A stretch of DNA of 64,000 nucleotides from Nocardioides sp. WS12 (GCF_014108865.1 NZ_CP053928.1:4216001-4280000); one strand, 5' to 3'; shown: positions 15,977-25,095, counted from the first letter of the stretch. Notes: generated by a model from the sequence alone, not told the origin. Numbers and translations are program-made.

Positions 15977-17653
15977 TCAGCTGGTGACGGCGCCGTGGGC
16001 CGCGGACTGCACGACCTTGGCGTACTTGCCGAGCACACCCCGGGTGTACTTCGGCGGGAGCGGCTCCCAGCCCACCTTGCGGGCCTCGATGTCGTCGATC
16101 TCGACCTCGAGCGTCCGGTTCAGGACGTCGAGGACGATCGGGTCGCCATCACGCACGAACGCGATCGGTCCGGCGTCCACCGCTTCGGGGGCGATGTGTC
16201 CCACGCAAAGGCCGGTGGTGCCGCCGGAGAAGCGTCCGTCGGTGATCAGCAGGACGTCCTTGCCGAGCCCGGCACCCTTGATGGCACCGGTGATCGCGAG
16301 CATCTCGCGCATGCCCGGACCACCCTTGGGGCCTTCGTAGCGGATGACCACGACGTCGTTCGCGACGATCTTGCCCTCGGCCAGTGCGTCGAGTGCGGCG
16401 CGTTCGCCGTCGAAGACCCGCGCGGTGCCGCGGAACACCGAGGCGTCGAAACCGGCGGTCTTCACGACCGCACCCTCGGGCGCCAGCGAACCCTTGAGGA
16501 TGGTCAGGCCACCCGTCGCGTGGATCGGGCGGTCGAGCTTGTGGATCACGTCGTCGTCGAGGTCCGGCGGGTCGATCTCGGCGAGGTTCTCGGCCATCGT
16601 CTTGCCGGTCACGGTGAGGCAGTCGCCGTGCATCAGGCCAGCGTCGAGCAGCGCCTTCATCACGACGGGGATGCCGCCGATCTTGTCGACGTCGTTCATG
16701 ACGTACTTGCCGAAGGGCTTGAGGTCGGCCAGGTGCGGGACCTTGTCGCCGATCCGGTTGAAGTCGTCGAGGGTCAGGTCGACGTCGGCCTCGCGGGCAA
16801 TGGCCAGCAGGTGCAGGACGGCGTTGGTCGAGCCGCCGAGTGCCATCACGACGGTGATGGCGTTCTCGAACGCCTCCTTGGTCATGATCTGGCGCGCAGT
16901 GATGCCCAGACGCAGCAGGTTGACGACGGCCTCACCGGACTTGTGGGCGTAGCCGTCACGGCGGCGGTCGACGGCCGGCGGAGCAGCCGATCCGGGCAGG
17001 GACATGCCCAACGCCTCGCCGACGGCGGCCATCGTGTTGGCGGTGTACATGCCACCGCAGGCACCCTCACCCGGACAGATCGCCCGCTCGATGCGGTCGA
17101 CCTCCTCACGGGTGATCTTGCCGGCCAGGCACGCACCGACAGCCTCGAAGGCGTCGATGATCGTGACGTCCTTGCCGTCGACGCTGCCGGGCATGGTCGA
17201 GCCCGCGTAGAGGAAGACGCTGGCCAGGTCGAGGCGGGCAGCGGCCATCAGCATGCCGGGCAACGACTTGTCGCAGCCGGCGAGCAGCACGGAGCCGTCG
17301 AGCCGCTCGGCGCTCATCACGACCTCGACCGAGTCGGCGATGACCTCGCGGCTCACCAGGGAGAAGTGCATGCCCTCATGGCCCATGGAGATGCCGTCGG
17401 AGACCGAGATGGTGCCGAACTCGAGCGGGTAGCCGCCACCGGCGTGCACGCCGTTCTTGACGGCCTTCGCGAGCCGGTCGAGCGACAGGTTGCAGGGGGT
17501 GATCTCGTTCCAGCTGGACGCAACACCGATCTGCGACTTCTTGAAGTCCTCGTCCCCCATGCCTACCGCGCGGAGCATGCCACGGGCGGCGGCCTTCTCC
17601 AGGCCGTCGGTGACGTCGCGCGAACGGGGCTTGATGTCGGGGGCATCGGTCAT
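15977..17653 (-). CDS. ilvD: Dihydroxy-acid dehydratase
   Basis: IlvD (558 residues) dehydrates the dihydroxy acids made by IlvC to the 2-oxo acids of valine and isoleucine. Fe-S cysteines appear in SSWNEITPCN, AGCDKSLPGM and GACGGMYTANTM; the C-terminal half contains VIRYEGPKGGPGMREML and TDGRFSGG. ATG at 17653 was chosen; an in-frame GTG lies two codons earlier. No ribosome site is seen, and TAATCT six bases upstream suggests a leaderless mRNA. It is separate from ilvBNC, about 9 kb away. Confidence 0.97.
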   Translation of the reverse strand: MTDAPDIKPRSRDVTDGLEKAAARGMLRAVGMGDEDFKKSQIGVASSWNEITPCNLSLDRLAKAVKNGVHAGGGYPLEFGTISVSDGISMGHEGMHFSLVSREVIADSVEVVMSAERLDGSVLLAGCDKSLPGMLMAAARLDLASVFLYAGSTMPGSVDGKDVTIIDAFEAVGACLAGKITREEVDRIERAICPGEGACGGMYTANTMAAVGEALGMSLPGSAAPPAVDRRRDGYAHKSGEAVVNLLRLGITARQIMTKEAFENAITVVMALGGSTNAVLHLLAIAREADVDLTLDDFNRIGDKVPHLADLKPFGKYVMNDVDKIGGIPVVMKALLDAGLMHGDCLTVTGKTMAENLAEIDPPDLDDDVIHKLDRPIHATGGLTILKGSLAPEGAVVKTAGFDASVFRGTARVFDGERAALDALAEGKIVANDVVVIRYEGPKGGPGMREMLAITGAIKGAGLGKDVLLITDGRFSGGTTGLCVGHIAPEAVDAGPIAFVRDGDPIVLDVLNRTLEVEIDDIEARKVGWEPLPPKYTRGVLGKYAKVVQSAAHGAVTS

Positions 17654-17659
17654 GTGCAC

Positions 17660-17665
17660 AGATTA
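17660..17665 (-). promoter_or_regulatory. Candidate -10 element (TAATCT) of ilvD
   Basis: TAATCT on the minus strand lies six bases before the ATG (or directly before the alternative GTG). No ribosome site is present and the -35 region is weak. Confidence 0.35.
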
Positions 17666-17710
17666 GTCGGCCCCTCTGGTGACCACGCGCCATATCTCAG
17701 GTGGGACGGG

Positions 17711-18160
17711 TCAGCCCTCCTCTGCAGCCACCTTCAGGGACGCGAGGCCCTTGTCGAAGTCCTTGCCGATCGCCTTGTCAAAGAAGAGCTTGCCCATGAT
17801 CGCGAACGCGAGGTTGCGGTTGCCGTACATCGTCCAGGCCACGTGGGTTCCCTCGCCCGCGGGCGTGAGCGCGAAGGTGATGTCGTTCTCGGCCTTGAAC
17901 GGCTTGAGGAACTGCAGGTCGACCTTGACCTCCGAGGCCGTGATCCCGGCGAACGTCATCGCGCCCTCACCGGCCTTCTTGTTGCCGGCCCACGTGTAAC
18001 GGGCACCGACGCCCTCGCCTTCGTAGGTGCGCTTCAGGTCAGGGTCGAGGCCCTCCCACGGGGACCACTTGATCCACTCGTGGAAGTCCGCGATGAGGGC
18101 GTGCACGGTCGCCGGCGGCGCCGCAATCGTGGTCTCGTGCGTCTGGGCGAAGGCAGGCAT
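17711..18160 (-). CDS. SRPBCC (START-like) family protein
   Basis: This 149-residue protein has the polyketide-cyclase/SRPBCC pattern: an N-terminal strand and helix (HETTIAAPPATVHALIADFHEWIKWSPWE is the region spanning residues about 8-36), GVGARYTWAGNKKAGEG and GTHVAWTMYGNRN. These proteins form a helix-grip pocket for lipids or aromatic ligands. It lies 10 bp after the BNR-repeat gene on the same strand, so the two are probably one transcript. The ligand is unknown. Confidence 0.87.
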   Translation of the reverse strand: MPAFAQTHETTIAAPPATVHALIADFHEWIKWSPWEGLDPDLKRTYEGEGVGARYTWAGNKKAGEGAMTFAGITASEVKVDLQFLKPFKAENDITFALTPAGEGTHVAWTMYGNRNLAFAIMGKLFFDKAIGKDFDKGLASLKVAAEEG

Positions 18161-18170
18161 GACGGCGAAC

Positions 18171-19253
18171 CTAGGCCACGCCGACCTTGACGGTCATCAC
18201 GTCCGGCAGATTGGCCACGATCTGGCTCCAGGTCTCGCCGTCGTCCGACGACGCCCAGACCGATCCGTTGCGGGCACCGAAGTACAGGCCCGCCGGATCG
18301 TGGCTGTCCACGCACATCGCGTCGCGCATCACGCCGACGTAGAAGTCCGCCGGCAGGCCCACGTCGTACGACGACCAGGAGTCCCCCGCGTCGTCGGAGC
18401 GCCACACGCGGGCCTGGCCCTGAGGTGGGTACCGACCTTCCTCGCCGCCCGCCAGCGGGAACACCCAGATCGTGTCGGGACGGTGCGGATGGACCACGAT
18501 CGGGAAACCGAAGTCGCTGGGCAGCGCGTCGCCGATCGACGTCCACGAACCGCCCTCGTCGTCGGACCGGTAGACCCCGCCGTGGTTCTGGAGGTACAGG
18601 CGCTCGGGGCGGCTCGGGTGTCGGGTGACCTTGTGCACGCACTGGCCGAACTCGGGATACCGCTGGTCCTCGGGCAGGAAGTCCGCCCGGATTCCGTGGT
18701 TGCGCGCGTTCCAGGACGCTCCCCCGTCGGTGGTGCGGTAGACGCCGCCGGTGGAGATCGCGGCCGTGATCGAGTTGGGATCGGTCGGGTGCGGCAGCAC
18801 GGTGTGGAAGGCCTGGCCGCCGAAGCCCTCACCCCATTCCGGACGCTGCGGGTGGTTCCACAACCCCTCCTCCAGCGCGAAGTTCGCTCCGCCGTCGGTG
18901 GAAGTGAAGACGGCGCCCGGCTCGGTGCCGGCATGCAGTACGCCGTCCCCGACGCCCGGCACGATCTGCCAGATCCGCTCGACCGTGGCCCCGGCACCTT
19001 CGGGGAACCGGATCGCGCCGTTCGGGGTCTCGTGCCAGGTCGCGCCGAGGTCGTCGGACCAGCGCAGTTGCGGGCCGAGCCAGCTCGACGAGGAACCGGA
19101 GAAGAGCCGTGGCGTCGCGCCGCGGGTGTCGACGAGGCCCGAATAGACCTCTTCCATGTCGTGATGGGGGCCGGTGAAGGACCAGTCCTGCCGGTCCTCC
19201 GACGTACCGATCCACAAGCCCTTGCGCGTCCCGACCATCAGGATCGTCGTCAT
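18171..19253 (-). CDS. BNR/sialidase-fold repeat protein
   Basis: This 360-residue protein begins at an ATG with a strong ribosome site, GGAGGAA; a much longer open frame upstream has no coding character. Several BNR-type motifs are seen (STDGGANF, TTDGGASWNA, SDDEGGSWTS, SDDAGDSWSS, SSDDGETWSQ), so it forms a beta-propeller like exo-alpha-sialidases and the photosynthesis-system-II assembly factor YCF48. There is no signal peptide and the sialidase catalytic residues are not evident, so it is probably not a sialidase. It is followed by the SRPBCC gene. Confidence 0.85.
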   Translation of the reverse strand: MTTILMVGTRKGLWIGTSEDRQDWSFTGPHHDMEEVYSGLVDTRGATPRLFSGSSSSWLGPQLRWSDDLGATWHETPNGAIRFPEGAGATVERIWQIVPGVGDGVLHAGTEPGAVFTSTDGGANFALEEGLWNHPQRPEWGEGFGGQAFHTVLPHPTDPNSITAAISTGGVYRTTDGGASWNARNHGIRADFLPEDQRYPEFGQCVHKVTRHPSRPERLYLQNHGGVYRSDDEGGSWTSIGDALPSDFGFPIVVHPHRPDTIWVFPLAGGEEGRYPPQGQARVWRSDDAGDSWSSYDVGLPADFYVGVMRDAMCVDSHDPAGLYFGARNGSVWASSDDGETWSQIVANLPDVMTVKVGVA

Positions 19254-19337
19254 CGTTCCTCCGTGCAGGTAGCGGTCGAATAACTGCCTCTCCTCACTCT
19301 GACCGACGGGGCCGACAAAAGTCACCGGTGCCGCCGG

Positions 19338-19343
19338 TACCGT
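19338..19343 (+). promoter_or_regulatory. Candidate -10 element (TACCGT) of the EamA exporter gene
   Basis: TACCGT lies six bases before the GTG start and there is no ribosome site, which fits a leaderless mRNA. Confidence 0.35.
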
Positions 19344-19349
19344 CTGCCC

Positions 19350-20258
19350 GTGCCCACGACCACCCCCGATGCCGAGCAGCACCAGGGCCACCACCGCCCT
19401 CCGCTCGGGGTGGCGATCGCGCTGGTCCTGCTCGGCATCGGCTCGGTGCAACTGGGGGCCGGCTTCGCCAAGCGATTGTTCGACGACCTCGAGCCGAACG
19501 GCGTGGTGTGGCTGCGCCTGGCGACCAGCGCCGTCGTACTCCTGCTGTGGGCGCGGCCGAAGCTGAGCGGCCGCAGCCGCGAGGACTGGCTGGTCGCCGT
19601 TCGCTACGGCGCCTGCCTGGGCGCGATGAACTGGGGCATCTACCAGTCGTTCTCGCGCATCCCGATCGGTGTCGCGGTGACCATCGAGTTCATCGGCCCA
19701 CTCGTCCTTGCGGCGGTCGGCTTCCGTCGCCCGCGGCACCTGGTGTGGGTCGGGCTGGCTGCCGTCGGCGTCCTGCTGCTCGGCTTCGAGAGAGGCCACC
19801 TGGACCCGGTGGGCGTCGCCTACGCCCTGCTGGCGGGGGCCGCCTGGGCGGGTTACATCCTCTCCAGCGCCGCGACCGGGCGACGCTGGCAGGGGATCGA
19901 TGGCCTCGCCGTCGCGAGCCTGGTCGCGGTGGTGCTGCTGAGTCCCCTGCTGCTGTTCACCGTCGATGGTGGCGACCTGCTCGACACGCGGGTGCTGGTG
20001 ATCGGTGCGGCCGTAGGCCTGCTCAGCTCGGTGGTCCCCTACAGCGCCGAACTCGCCGCGCTCCGCACCTTGCCGGCCGCGACCTTCGGGGTCCTGATGA
20101 GCCTCGAGCCCGCCGCTGCCGCCCTGGCGGGCCTGCTCGTGGTGGGCGAGGAACTGGCACCGGTGCAGTGGGCAGCCATCGTCTGCGTCGTGGTGGCGAG
20201 CGTCGGGGCGACCCGCGCGACCCGACACCCGATTCACGAAGATGTCACCTCAGGGTGA
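19350..20258 (+). CDS. EamA-family transporter (RhtA-like exporter)
   Basis: This 302-residue protein has ten hydrophobic segments as two EamA repeats (first near GVAIALVLLGIGSVQLGAGF, second near PVGVAYALLAGAAWAGYIL). Motifs such as GAMNWGIYQSFSRIPIGVAV and VTIEFIGPL are typical of the RhtA threonine/homoserine exporter branch of the drug/metabolite transporter superfamily. It probably exports amino acids or similar metabolites. The GTG start appears leaderless, and the short cytoplasmic N-terminus is His/Thr-rich. Confidence 0.88.
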   Translation: MPTTTPDAEQHQGHHRPPLGVAIALVLLGIGSVQLGAGFAKRLFDDLEPNGVVWLRLATSAVVLLLWARPKLSGRSREDWLVAVRYGACLGAMNWGIYQSFSRIPIGVAVTIEFIGPLVLAAVGFRRPRHLVWVGLAAVGVLLLGFERGHLDPVGVAYALLAGAAWAGYILSSAATGRRWQGIDGLAVASLVAVVLLSPLLLFTVDGGDLLDTRVLVIGAAVGLLSSVVPYSAELAALRTLPAATFGVLMSLEPAAAALAGLLVVGEELAPVQWAAIVCVVVASVGATRATRHPIHEDVTSG

Positions 20259-20320
20259 CCCGGCGAACACCTTGGGATCGCTAGGGTCGGAGCACTTCCC
20301 CAGCTCTCGAAGGCAGACCC

Positions 20321-20533
20321 GTGTCTCCCCTCTTCCCCTTGCTTCGCACCCTGGCCGCCGTCCGCGCCTGGCCGGTTGCCGCCCAACAGCACGCACGCCG
20401 CAACGCAATGATCGCGCTCACCGAGTGCACCCAGCGCCGGGCGGAACGCGAGGACGTCGACCGGTTCTTCGCGGGCCGCTACCCCGAGCCCGAGGTCGCG
20501 CCCGCCGAGACCCTTGACTCGCGCCACGGCTGA
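20321..20533 (+). CDS. Small conserved hypothetical protein
   Basis: This 70-residue frame starts at GTG at the end of an otherwise empty 62-bp gap after the EamA gene. It has an amphipathic N-terminus (LFPLLRTLAAVRAWP) and a charged centre (ARRNAMIALTECTQRRAERE, then DVDRFFAGRYPE). Codon third positions are GC-rich as in true genes and similar short Arg/Glu-rich proteins are common in Nocardioidaceae. No domain is recognised; function is unknown. Confidence 0.55.
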   Translation: MSPLFPLLRTLAAVRAWPVAAQQHARRNAMIALTECTQRRAEREDVDRFFAGRYPEPEVAPAETLDSRHG

Positions 20534-20561
20534 GACGCGCCCCGTGCTGCGCCGGTTCGGG

Positions 20562-20567
20562 CAGAAT
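20562..20567 (+). promoter_or_regulatory. Candidate -10 element (CAGAAT) of the alpha/beta hydrolase gene
   Basis: CAGAAT lies seven bases before the ATG at 20575 with no ribosome site between. Confidence 0.35.
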
Positions 20568-20574
20568 CGACCGC

Positions 20575-21510
20575 ATGTCGACTCCCGCACCCAGGCCTGA
20601 GCAGCGCGTCCGGCCGTCGTCGATCGCCTTCCGCGACATCCTGTCCGACGACGGCACGACCGTCCGGGCGTGGACGAACGACCCCGACGGCGTCATCGAC
20701 GGCCCCACGGTGGTGCTCTGCAACGGGCTGGGCACCAACCCGTACCTCTGGCCGTGGCTGCTGGACCCCGAGTGCGGCGTGCGGATCGTTTCGTGGAACC
20801 ACCGCGGCGTCGGCGGCTCCGAGCGGCCGCGCAATCGCAAGCACGTCGAGATCGAGCACTTCGTGCAGGACGGCTTGTCCGTCATGGACCACTTCGGCAT
20901 CGACAACGCCGTCCTCATGGGCTGGTCGATGGGCGTCAACACCGCCTTCGAACTGGCCTACCGGCACCCCGAGCGCGTCCGCGGCATCTTCGCGATGTGT
21001 GGCGTGCCCGGAGACACGTTCTCCACGATGCTCGCGCCCCTCCACCTGCCGCGTTTCGTTGCCCGGGCCGTCACGATCAACGCCTGCCGGGTGGCTCAGC
21101 ACGCCGGGCTCGTGGTGAACCCGATCGCCCGGCGCATCCCGATGGGACCGCGCACGGTGAAGCTGATCACCCGCACCGGCTTCATCTTTCCGGTCGAGGA
21201 CCTGGAGGCCACTGCGATCGGCCTCGAGGAGTTCCTGACCACGCCGATCGACTGGTACGCGCGGCTGGCCATCGGCACCTCACGCCACCCCCGGGTCCGG
21301 CTGAGCCAGATCCACGTCCCCACGATGTTCGTCTCGGCGACGTACGACGTCCTGGCAGGGGCCCGGGACATGGCCTCGGCCTCGCGACGGCTCGCCGAGC
21401 GCGGCGAGGAGAGCGAGTACGTCGAACTGCGGGGCTCGCACTTCGTGCAGCTCGAACAGCCCGACCGCGTGCACCAACTGCTGCTCGACTTCCTGGAGCG
21501 CGTCGCATGA
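20575..21510 (+). CDS. Alpha/beta hydrolase
   Basis: This 311-residue protein has the alpha/beta-hydrolase core: the oxyanion region VVLCNGLGTNP, VSWNHRGVGGSERPRNRK, nucleophile elbow LMGWSMGVNTAFELAYRHPE, the acid region near SATYDVLAG, and catalytic His in LRGSHFVQLEQPD. It has no signal peptide. Relatives include esterases, haloperoxidase-like proteins and dehalogenases, so the substrate is not assignable. Its stop overlaps the ATG of the sugar dehydrogenase-like lipoprotein (ATGA), giving a two-gene operon. Confidence 0.88.
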   Translation: MSTPAPRPEQRVRPSSIAFRDILSDDGTTVRAWTNDPDGVIDGPTVVLCNGLGTNPYLWPWLLDPECGVRIVSWNHRGVGGSERPRNRKHVEIEHFVQDGLSVMDHFGIDNAVLMGWSMGVNTAFELAYRHPERVRGIFAMCGVPGDTFSTMLAPLHLPRFVARAVTINACRVAQHAGLVVNPIARRIPMGPRTVKLITRTGFIFPVEDLEATAIGLEEFLTTPIDWYARLAIGTSRHPRVRLSQIHVPTMFVSATYDVLAGARDMASASRRLAERGEESEYVELRGSHFVQLEQPDRVHQLLLDFLERVA

Positions 21511-22679
21511 CGCAACCCCTGAACCGTCGCGCGGCAGCATCACTCCTCGTGATCGGGCTGGTGGCGACCGGCTGCGGCCAGGGTGGCAACACGACCGACA
21601 TCGACGTGTCCGGTACGGCGACAGCGGCACCGACCGGGACGGTCCAGGGTGGCGAGATCACTTTCGCTGTGGACGGCGTCCCGGACGTGGTCGCCACCAT
21701 TGCCACTGGACTGGCGACGCCGTGGGGCCTCGACTTCCTGCCCGACGGCCGGGCCGTGGTCACCGAGCGCGACAGCGCGCGGGTCCTGGTCGTCACGTCG
21801 CCGAAGATCGGCAAGGAGCCCACCAAGGAGCAGGGCAAGGTCGTCGAGGTCGGCCGGATCCCCGAGGTCGACCCACGCGGTGAGGCAGGCCTGCTGGGCG
21901 TTGCCGTGTCCCCCGCGTTCGCGACCGACAAGCTTCTCTACTTCTACGTGTGCACCGCCGAGGACAACCGCGTCGTCCGCGCGCGGCTCGACGGCAACGA
22001 GCTCGGTGAGCCCGAGCCCATCTTGACCGGCATCCCGACCGGCGACATCCACGACGGCGGTCGGCTGGCCTTCGGACCGGACGGCTACCTCTACGTGTCG
22101 ACCGGCGAGGGCGGCCGGGAGAACCTGTCGCAGAACAAGAAGTCGCTGGCCGGAAAGATCCTGCGGATCTCGACCGACGGCCAGCCCGCGCCCGGCAACC
22201 CGTTCAACACGGCCGTGTGGTCGTGGGGTCACCGCAACGTGCAGGGCCTCGCCTTCGACGCCGACGGCTCGCTGTGGGCCTCGGAGTTCGGCAAGGACAA
22301 GGCCGACGAGCTCAACCGCATCCTGCCCGGCGAGAACTACGGCTGGCCGAAGGTCGAGGGCACGGGCGGCCCCAAGCGCTTCACGCAGCCCGACCTGACC
22401 TGGAAGACGGGCGTGGCGTCTCCCTCCGGTCTGGCGTACGCCGGCGGGTACCTCTGGATGGCAGCCCTGCAAGGCGAACGCCTGTGGCGGATCAAGGTCG
22501 CTGGCGGTCAGGTCAGCGACCCGGCGTCGTACTTCGACGGAGACACGGCGGGCGACTATGGCCGGCTGCGGACCGTCGCCCGGGCACCGGACGGCCGCCT
22601 GTGGCTGACCACCAGCAACGAGGACGGCCGCGGCACGCCCGCCCCCGAGGACGACCGGATCCTGCTCGTCGAGCCGTAG
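21507..22679 (+). CDS. PQQ-dependent sugar dehydrogenase-type lipoprotein (GSDH/L-sorbosone family)
   Basis: This 390-residue protein begins with a lipoprotein signal (LLVIGLVATGC-GQ, acylated Cys near residue 23). A six-bladed propeller of the soluble glucose/sorbosone dehydrogenase family follows: GLATPWGLDFLPDGRAVVTE, GEAGLLGVAVSPAFATD, IHDGGRLAFGPDGYLYVSTGE, WSWGHRNVQGLAFD and GENYGWPKVEG, the usual PQQ/Ca motifs. It is probably a cell-surface aldose oxidoreductase if PQQ is available; many actinobacterial homologues have untested activity. The ATG overlaps the hydrolase stop. Confidence 0.9.
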   Translation: MTQPLNRRAAASLLVIGLVATGCGQGGNTTDIDVSGTATAAPTGTVQGGEITFAVDGVPDVVATIATGLATPWGLDFLPDGRAVVTERDSARVLVVTSPKIGKEPTKEQGKVVEVGRIPEVDPRGEAGLLGVAVSPAFATDKLLYFYVCTAEDNRVVRARLDGNELGEPEPILTGIPTGDIHDGGRLAFGPDGYLYVSTGEGGRENLSQNKKSLAGKILRISTDGQPAPGNPFNTAVWSWGHRNVQGLAFDADGSLWASEFGKDKADELNRILPGENYGWPKVEGTGGPKRFTQPDLTWKTGVASPSGLAYAGGYLWMAALQGERLWRIKVAGGQVSDPASYFDGDTAGDYGRLRTVARAPDGRLWLTTSNEDGRGTPAPEDDRILLVEP

Positions 22680-22701
22680 GCCGTCCCCGGGGTGGGTGGG
22701 C

Positions 22702-23622
22702 TCAGTACGCCCTGTTCACCTCCATGACCGACTGCTGCACGAAGAAGCCGCCCGGCTCCTTGGCCGCTGCGATGAGCTGCACGAAGTGGCAGGTGAGGTT
22801 CTTGACCGTGACGGTCAGGTTGCGCTTGCCGAGCCTGGCCAGTGGCGGGCTCAGATACGTGCCATTGCGGGCGGCCGTGGTCACGTCGACGGCGCCGTCC
22901 TTGACGATGACGACCTCACCACAGGAGATGGAGGCCGACAGAGAGAACCCGATGCTCCCCGTCGGACCCGTGGAGTTCTGGAGAGTCACGGTGTAGGTCG
23001 CGACCTGGGTGCCTGCGATGGTCGGCGCGGTCGCAATCTGGTAGGCCCGTCCGGGTCCCCCGACGGCGAGCTGGCTGCCGTTCTTGAGGAACAGGTCAGC
23101 GGGCGTGGCCCCCGTGAGAACCGACGGTTCCTCGGCGACGAGGTAGGCGTCGTCGATGAAGAAGCCGTCGGTTCCGGACAAGCGGATGGTCGAGTAGTGC
23201 TCGTAGGCGGCGGTCCCGACCGGGATCGGGATCTTGACGGTCAGGGTCTGGTTGCCGCCCGGCGGGAGCGCCTTCGTGTAGTAACCGTCCGCGCTGCTGG
23301 CCAGCGGCTTGAGGAGCAGCGTGCCGTCGTACAGCTGGGCCTGTGCGCCGGTCCAGTCCGCGATGTTGATGCGGTACTGCGCCAGCGTCGTGCCGGTGTT
23401 GCGGACCTGGAAGGTGTAGGTGGCCGTCGCCCCCTCCTTCCCGACGAAGCTGACCACGTGGCCGGCGGTGTAGGCGGATCCGTTCGGCCCCTTCACCACC
23501 AGGGCCGCCGAGTGGCTCGCGGCGCTGGCGGCCGGAACCACGACCAGGGACGCGGCCAGCACGGCCCCGATCCCGACAACGAGGGCTACGACGGCCCTCT
23601 GCGTTCTCTTCAAGCGTTGCAT
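22702..23622 (-). CDS. Secreted protein with Ig-like beta-sandwich repeats
   Basis: This 306-residue protein begins at ATG with GGGAG upstream. Residues 1-40 are a signal peptide (AVVALVVGIGAVLAASLVVV, then ASAASH). The rest is beta-rich with two CARDB/DUF11-like modules: YTFQVRNTGTTLAQYRINI with LPPGGNQTLTVKIPIP, and ATYTVTLQNSTGPTGSIGF with GKRNLTVTVKN. Two Cys in the second half may form a disulfide. No enzyme motif is seen; an adhesin or matrix role is possible but unproven. It is divergent from the SH3 gene. Confidence 0.7.
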   Translation of the reverse strand: MQRLKRTQRAVVALVVGIGAVLAASLVVVPAASAASHSAALVVKGPNGSAYTAGHVVSFVGKEGATATYTFQVRNTGTTLAQYRINIADWTGAQAQLYDGTLLLKPLASSADGYYTKALPPGGNQTLTVKIPIPVGTAAYEHYSTIRLSGTDGFFIDDAYLVAEEPSVLTGATPADLFLKNGSQLAVGGPGRAYQIATAPTIAGTQVATYTVTLQNSTGPTGSIGFSLSASISCGEVVIVKDGAVDVTTAARNGTYLSPPLARLGKRNLTVTVKNLTCHFVQLIAAAKEPGGFFVQQSVMEVNRAY

Positions 23623-23711
23623 CGGGCACTCCCGTGGGCGGGCGCGAACCACCCCCATGATGGTCCGTCGACATTCGACGCTAGACCGCTTTACCTGCGG
23701 TGACATGGCCC

Positions 23712-23725
23712 GAACTGACCAGTTC
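23712..23725. promoter_or_regulatory. GAACTG-AC-CAGTTC palindrome in a divergent promoter region
   Basis: Two 6-bp inverted arms separated by two bases lie in the 210-bp gap between divergent genes. They could bind a dimeric regulator. A related GTTC-A-GAAC element occurs about 90 bp further, close to the SH3 gene. Nothing else is recognised in this gap. Confidence 0.3.
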
Positions 23726-23832
23726 TGGGCGCGTTGCCTGTGCCCTTTCGGCCCCGGACGCAACCTTCTGGCGGTCTGCAACGTCTGTTGTTCAGAACGT
23801 CTTCCTTCAAAGCCCTCGGGAAAGGTCACCCC

Positions 23833-24186
23833 ATGGCCCAGCACGCGCACTGGCACACGATCTACGGCAAGGCCCGCCGGTCGACGGCCCGCTACGTCTC
23901 CACGATCGGCAGGGAGCCGTACGCCGGCACCGCCGGTGACTGGACCTTCCGGGTCAGCACCACCACCAACGTCCGCCAGGGCCCGAGCACCAAGGACCGC
24001 ACGATCGCGACCTTCATCCGGGGCAAGGAGTTCAACACCGGCTGGATCACCGAGCGTGGCGAGGCGGTCAACGGCCAGCGCGCATGGGCCTCGGTCGAGA
24101 CCTCCAACGGGCGGCGCGGCTGGATCTCCCTCACCAACCTGTGCGCCGTCGAGCACGAAGACGACCGGATGCTGATCGAGCAGTAG
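23833..24186 (+). CDS. SH3 (type 3) domain protein
   Basis: This 117-residue protein starts at ATG with GGGAAAGG upstream. A bacterial SH3_3 domain fills residues about 40-105: WTFRVSTTTNVRQGPSTKD, then TGWITE and RAWASVETSNGRRGWISLTN. Such domains usually bind cell-wall peptides, but no export signal is seen here; the N-terminus (AQHAHWHTIYGKARRSTARY) is His/Arg-rich and polar. Longer upstream starts have no ribosome site. Function is unknown. Confidence 0.78.
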   Translation: MAQHAHWHTIYGKARRSTARYVSTIGREPYAGTAGDWTFRVSTTTNVRQGPSTKDRTIATFIRGKEFNTGWITERGEAVNGQRAWASVETSNGRRGWISLTNLCAVEHEDDRMLIEQ

Positions 24187-24234
24187 GAGTGGCGTCCGGG
24201 GAACCCTGACGCACTCCCGCACGTCCTACGTGAC

Positions 24235-25095
24235 ATGCGACGACACAACGCCGCGGCTCTCGGGATCCTGCTCGCCTTCGGCCTCACCGCCTGCGGCGAC
24301 TCCTCCGACCCGCCCATCGACGTCACCCCCAACGGCCCCGGGCACGGCACCCTCGCCAGTCCCCAGGTGGTCAGCGCGCACGCCGCCGACGTGCTCGTGT
24401 CGGTCTACTCGACCGGCGGCAGCGGGGCGCCAGGGACATTCGTCCCCGACGCGGAGGTGCGCACCGACGGAACCGTCTACCTCAACGGCGCGGACGGCCT
24501 CGGCGTCGACACCTTCACCCTCACACCGGCCGGCATCGAACGCGTCCGCGAAGCGTTCCGGACGGTCGCGTTCGGCGAGCACGACTACGAGGAGAGCAAG
24601 TGGACCGACCAGCCGGTGACGTCGGTCTTCACGACGCTCGGTGGGAGCCCCGAATCGGTCTCCGTCTACGGACTGGGTCACGACGAGGACATCGAGGACC
24701 ACGAATGGGACCGACTGCTCGGCGCGATCGGTGAACTGGAGGACCTCGCCGACACCGCGGCCACGACGACCGATGGGGACATCGCGACCCAGCGGGCGTC
24801 GTACCGCCCCGAAAAGGTGGCGCTGGTCCTGCGTCCCGACGACGAACCGGGCCAACTCGAGTGGCCGCTCGAGCGGCCCTTCGCGAACACACAGCAGGGG
24901 TCGACCCAGTTCGGCGATCCCTGCATCGAGGTCACCGGCAAGGACGTCGTCACCCTCGAAGGGCTGACCAACGAAGGCCGACTGGAACACACCTGGGCGA
25001 TCGGTACGACATCGGTCGACGCCAGCGTCCGGCCGATCCTGCCCGGCAACCCCAGTCCGTGCACCCCCGCGGCGCCCGAGACGCCGGTGGGGTGA
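24235..25095 (+). CDS. Predicted lipoprotein of unknown function
   Basis: This 286-residue protein begins with MRRHNAAALGILLAFGLTAC-G, a clear lipobox with Cys near residue 20. The exported part is acidic and has two regions: STGGSGAPGTFVPDAEVRTDG with LNGADGLGVDTFTLTPAGIE, and a C-terminal part with two Cys (GDPCIEVTGKD and SPCTPAAPE). The beta-rich pattern resembles other surface lipoproteins of actinobacteria but no named domain is recognised. It converges on gatB, with three bases between stops. Confidence 0.75.
   Translation: MRRHNAAALGILLAFGLTACGDSSDPPIDVTPNGPGHGTLASPQVVSAHAADVLVSVYSTGGSGAPGTFVPDAEVRTDGTVYLNGADGLGVDTFTLTPAGIERVREAFRTVAFGEHDYEESKWTDQPVTSVFTTLGGSPESVSVYGLGHDEDIEDHEWDRLLGAIGELEDLADTAATTTDGDIATQRASYRPEKVALVLRPDDEPGQLEWPLERPFANTQQGSTQFGDPCIEVTGKDVVTLEGLTNEGRLEHTWAIGTTSVDASVRPILPGNPSPCTPAAPETPVG

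Noticed and set aside
15962..18190. 742-residue open frame opposite ilvD and the SRPBCC gene
   Set aside because: Antisense shadow; protein is His/Asp/Val-rich without domains.
18171..19253. Exo-alpha-sialidase activity for the BNR protein
   Set aside because: Asp-box-like repeats are present but there is no signal peptide and no recognisable catalytic Arg triad, Tyr or Glu.
18171..20237. Long N-terminal extension of the BNR protein
   Set aside because: The extra 328 residues lie antisense to the EamA exporter and the ATG at 19253 has a strong ribosome site.
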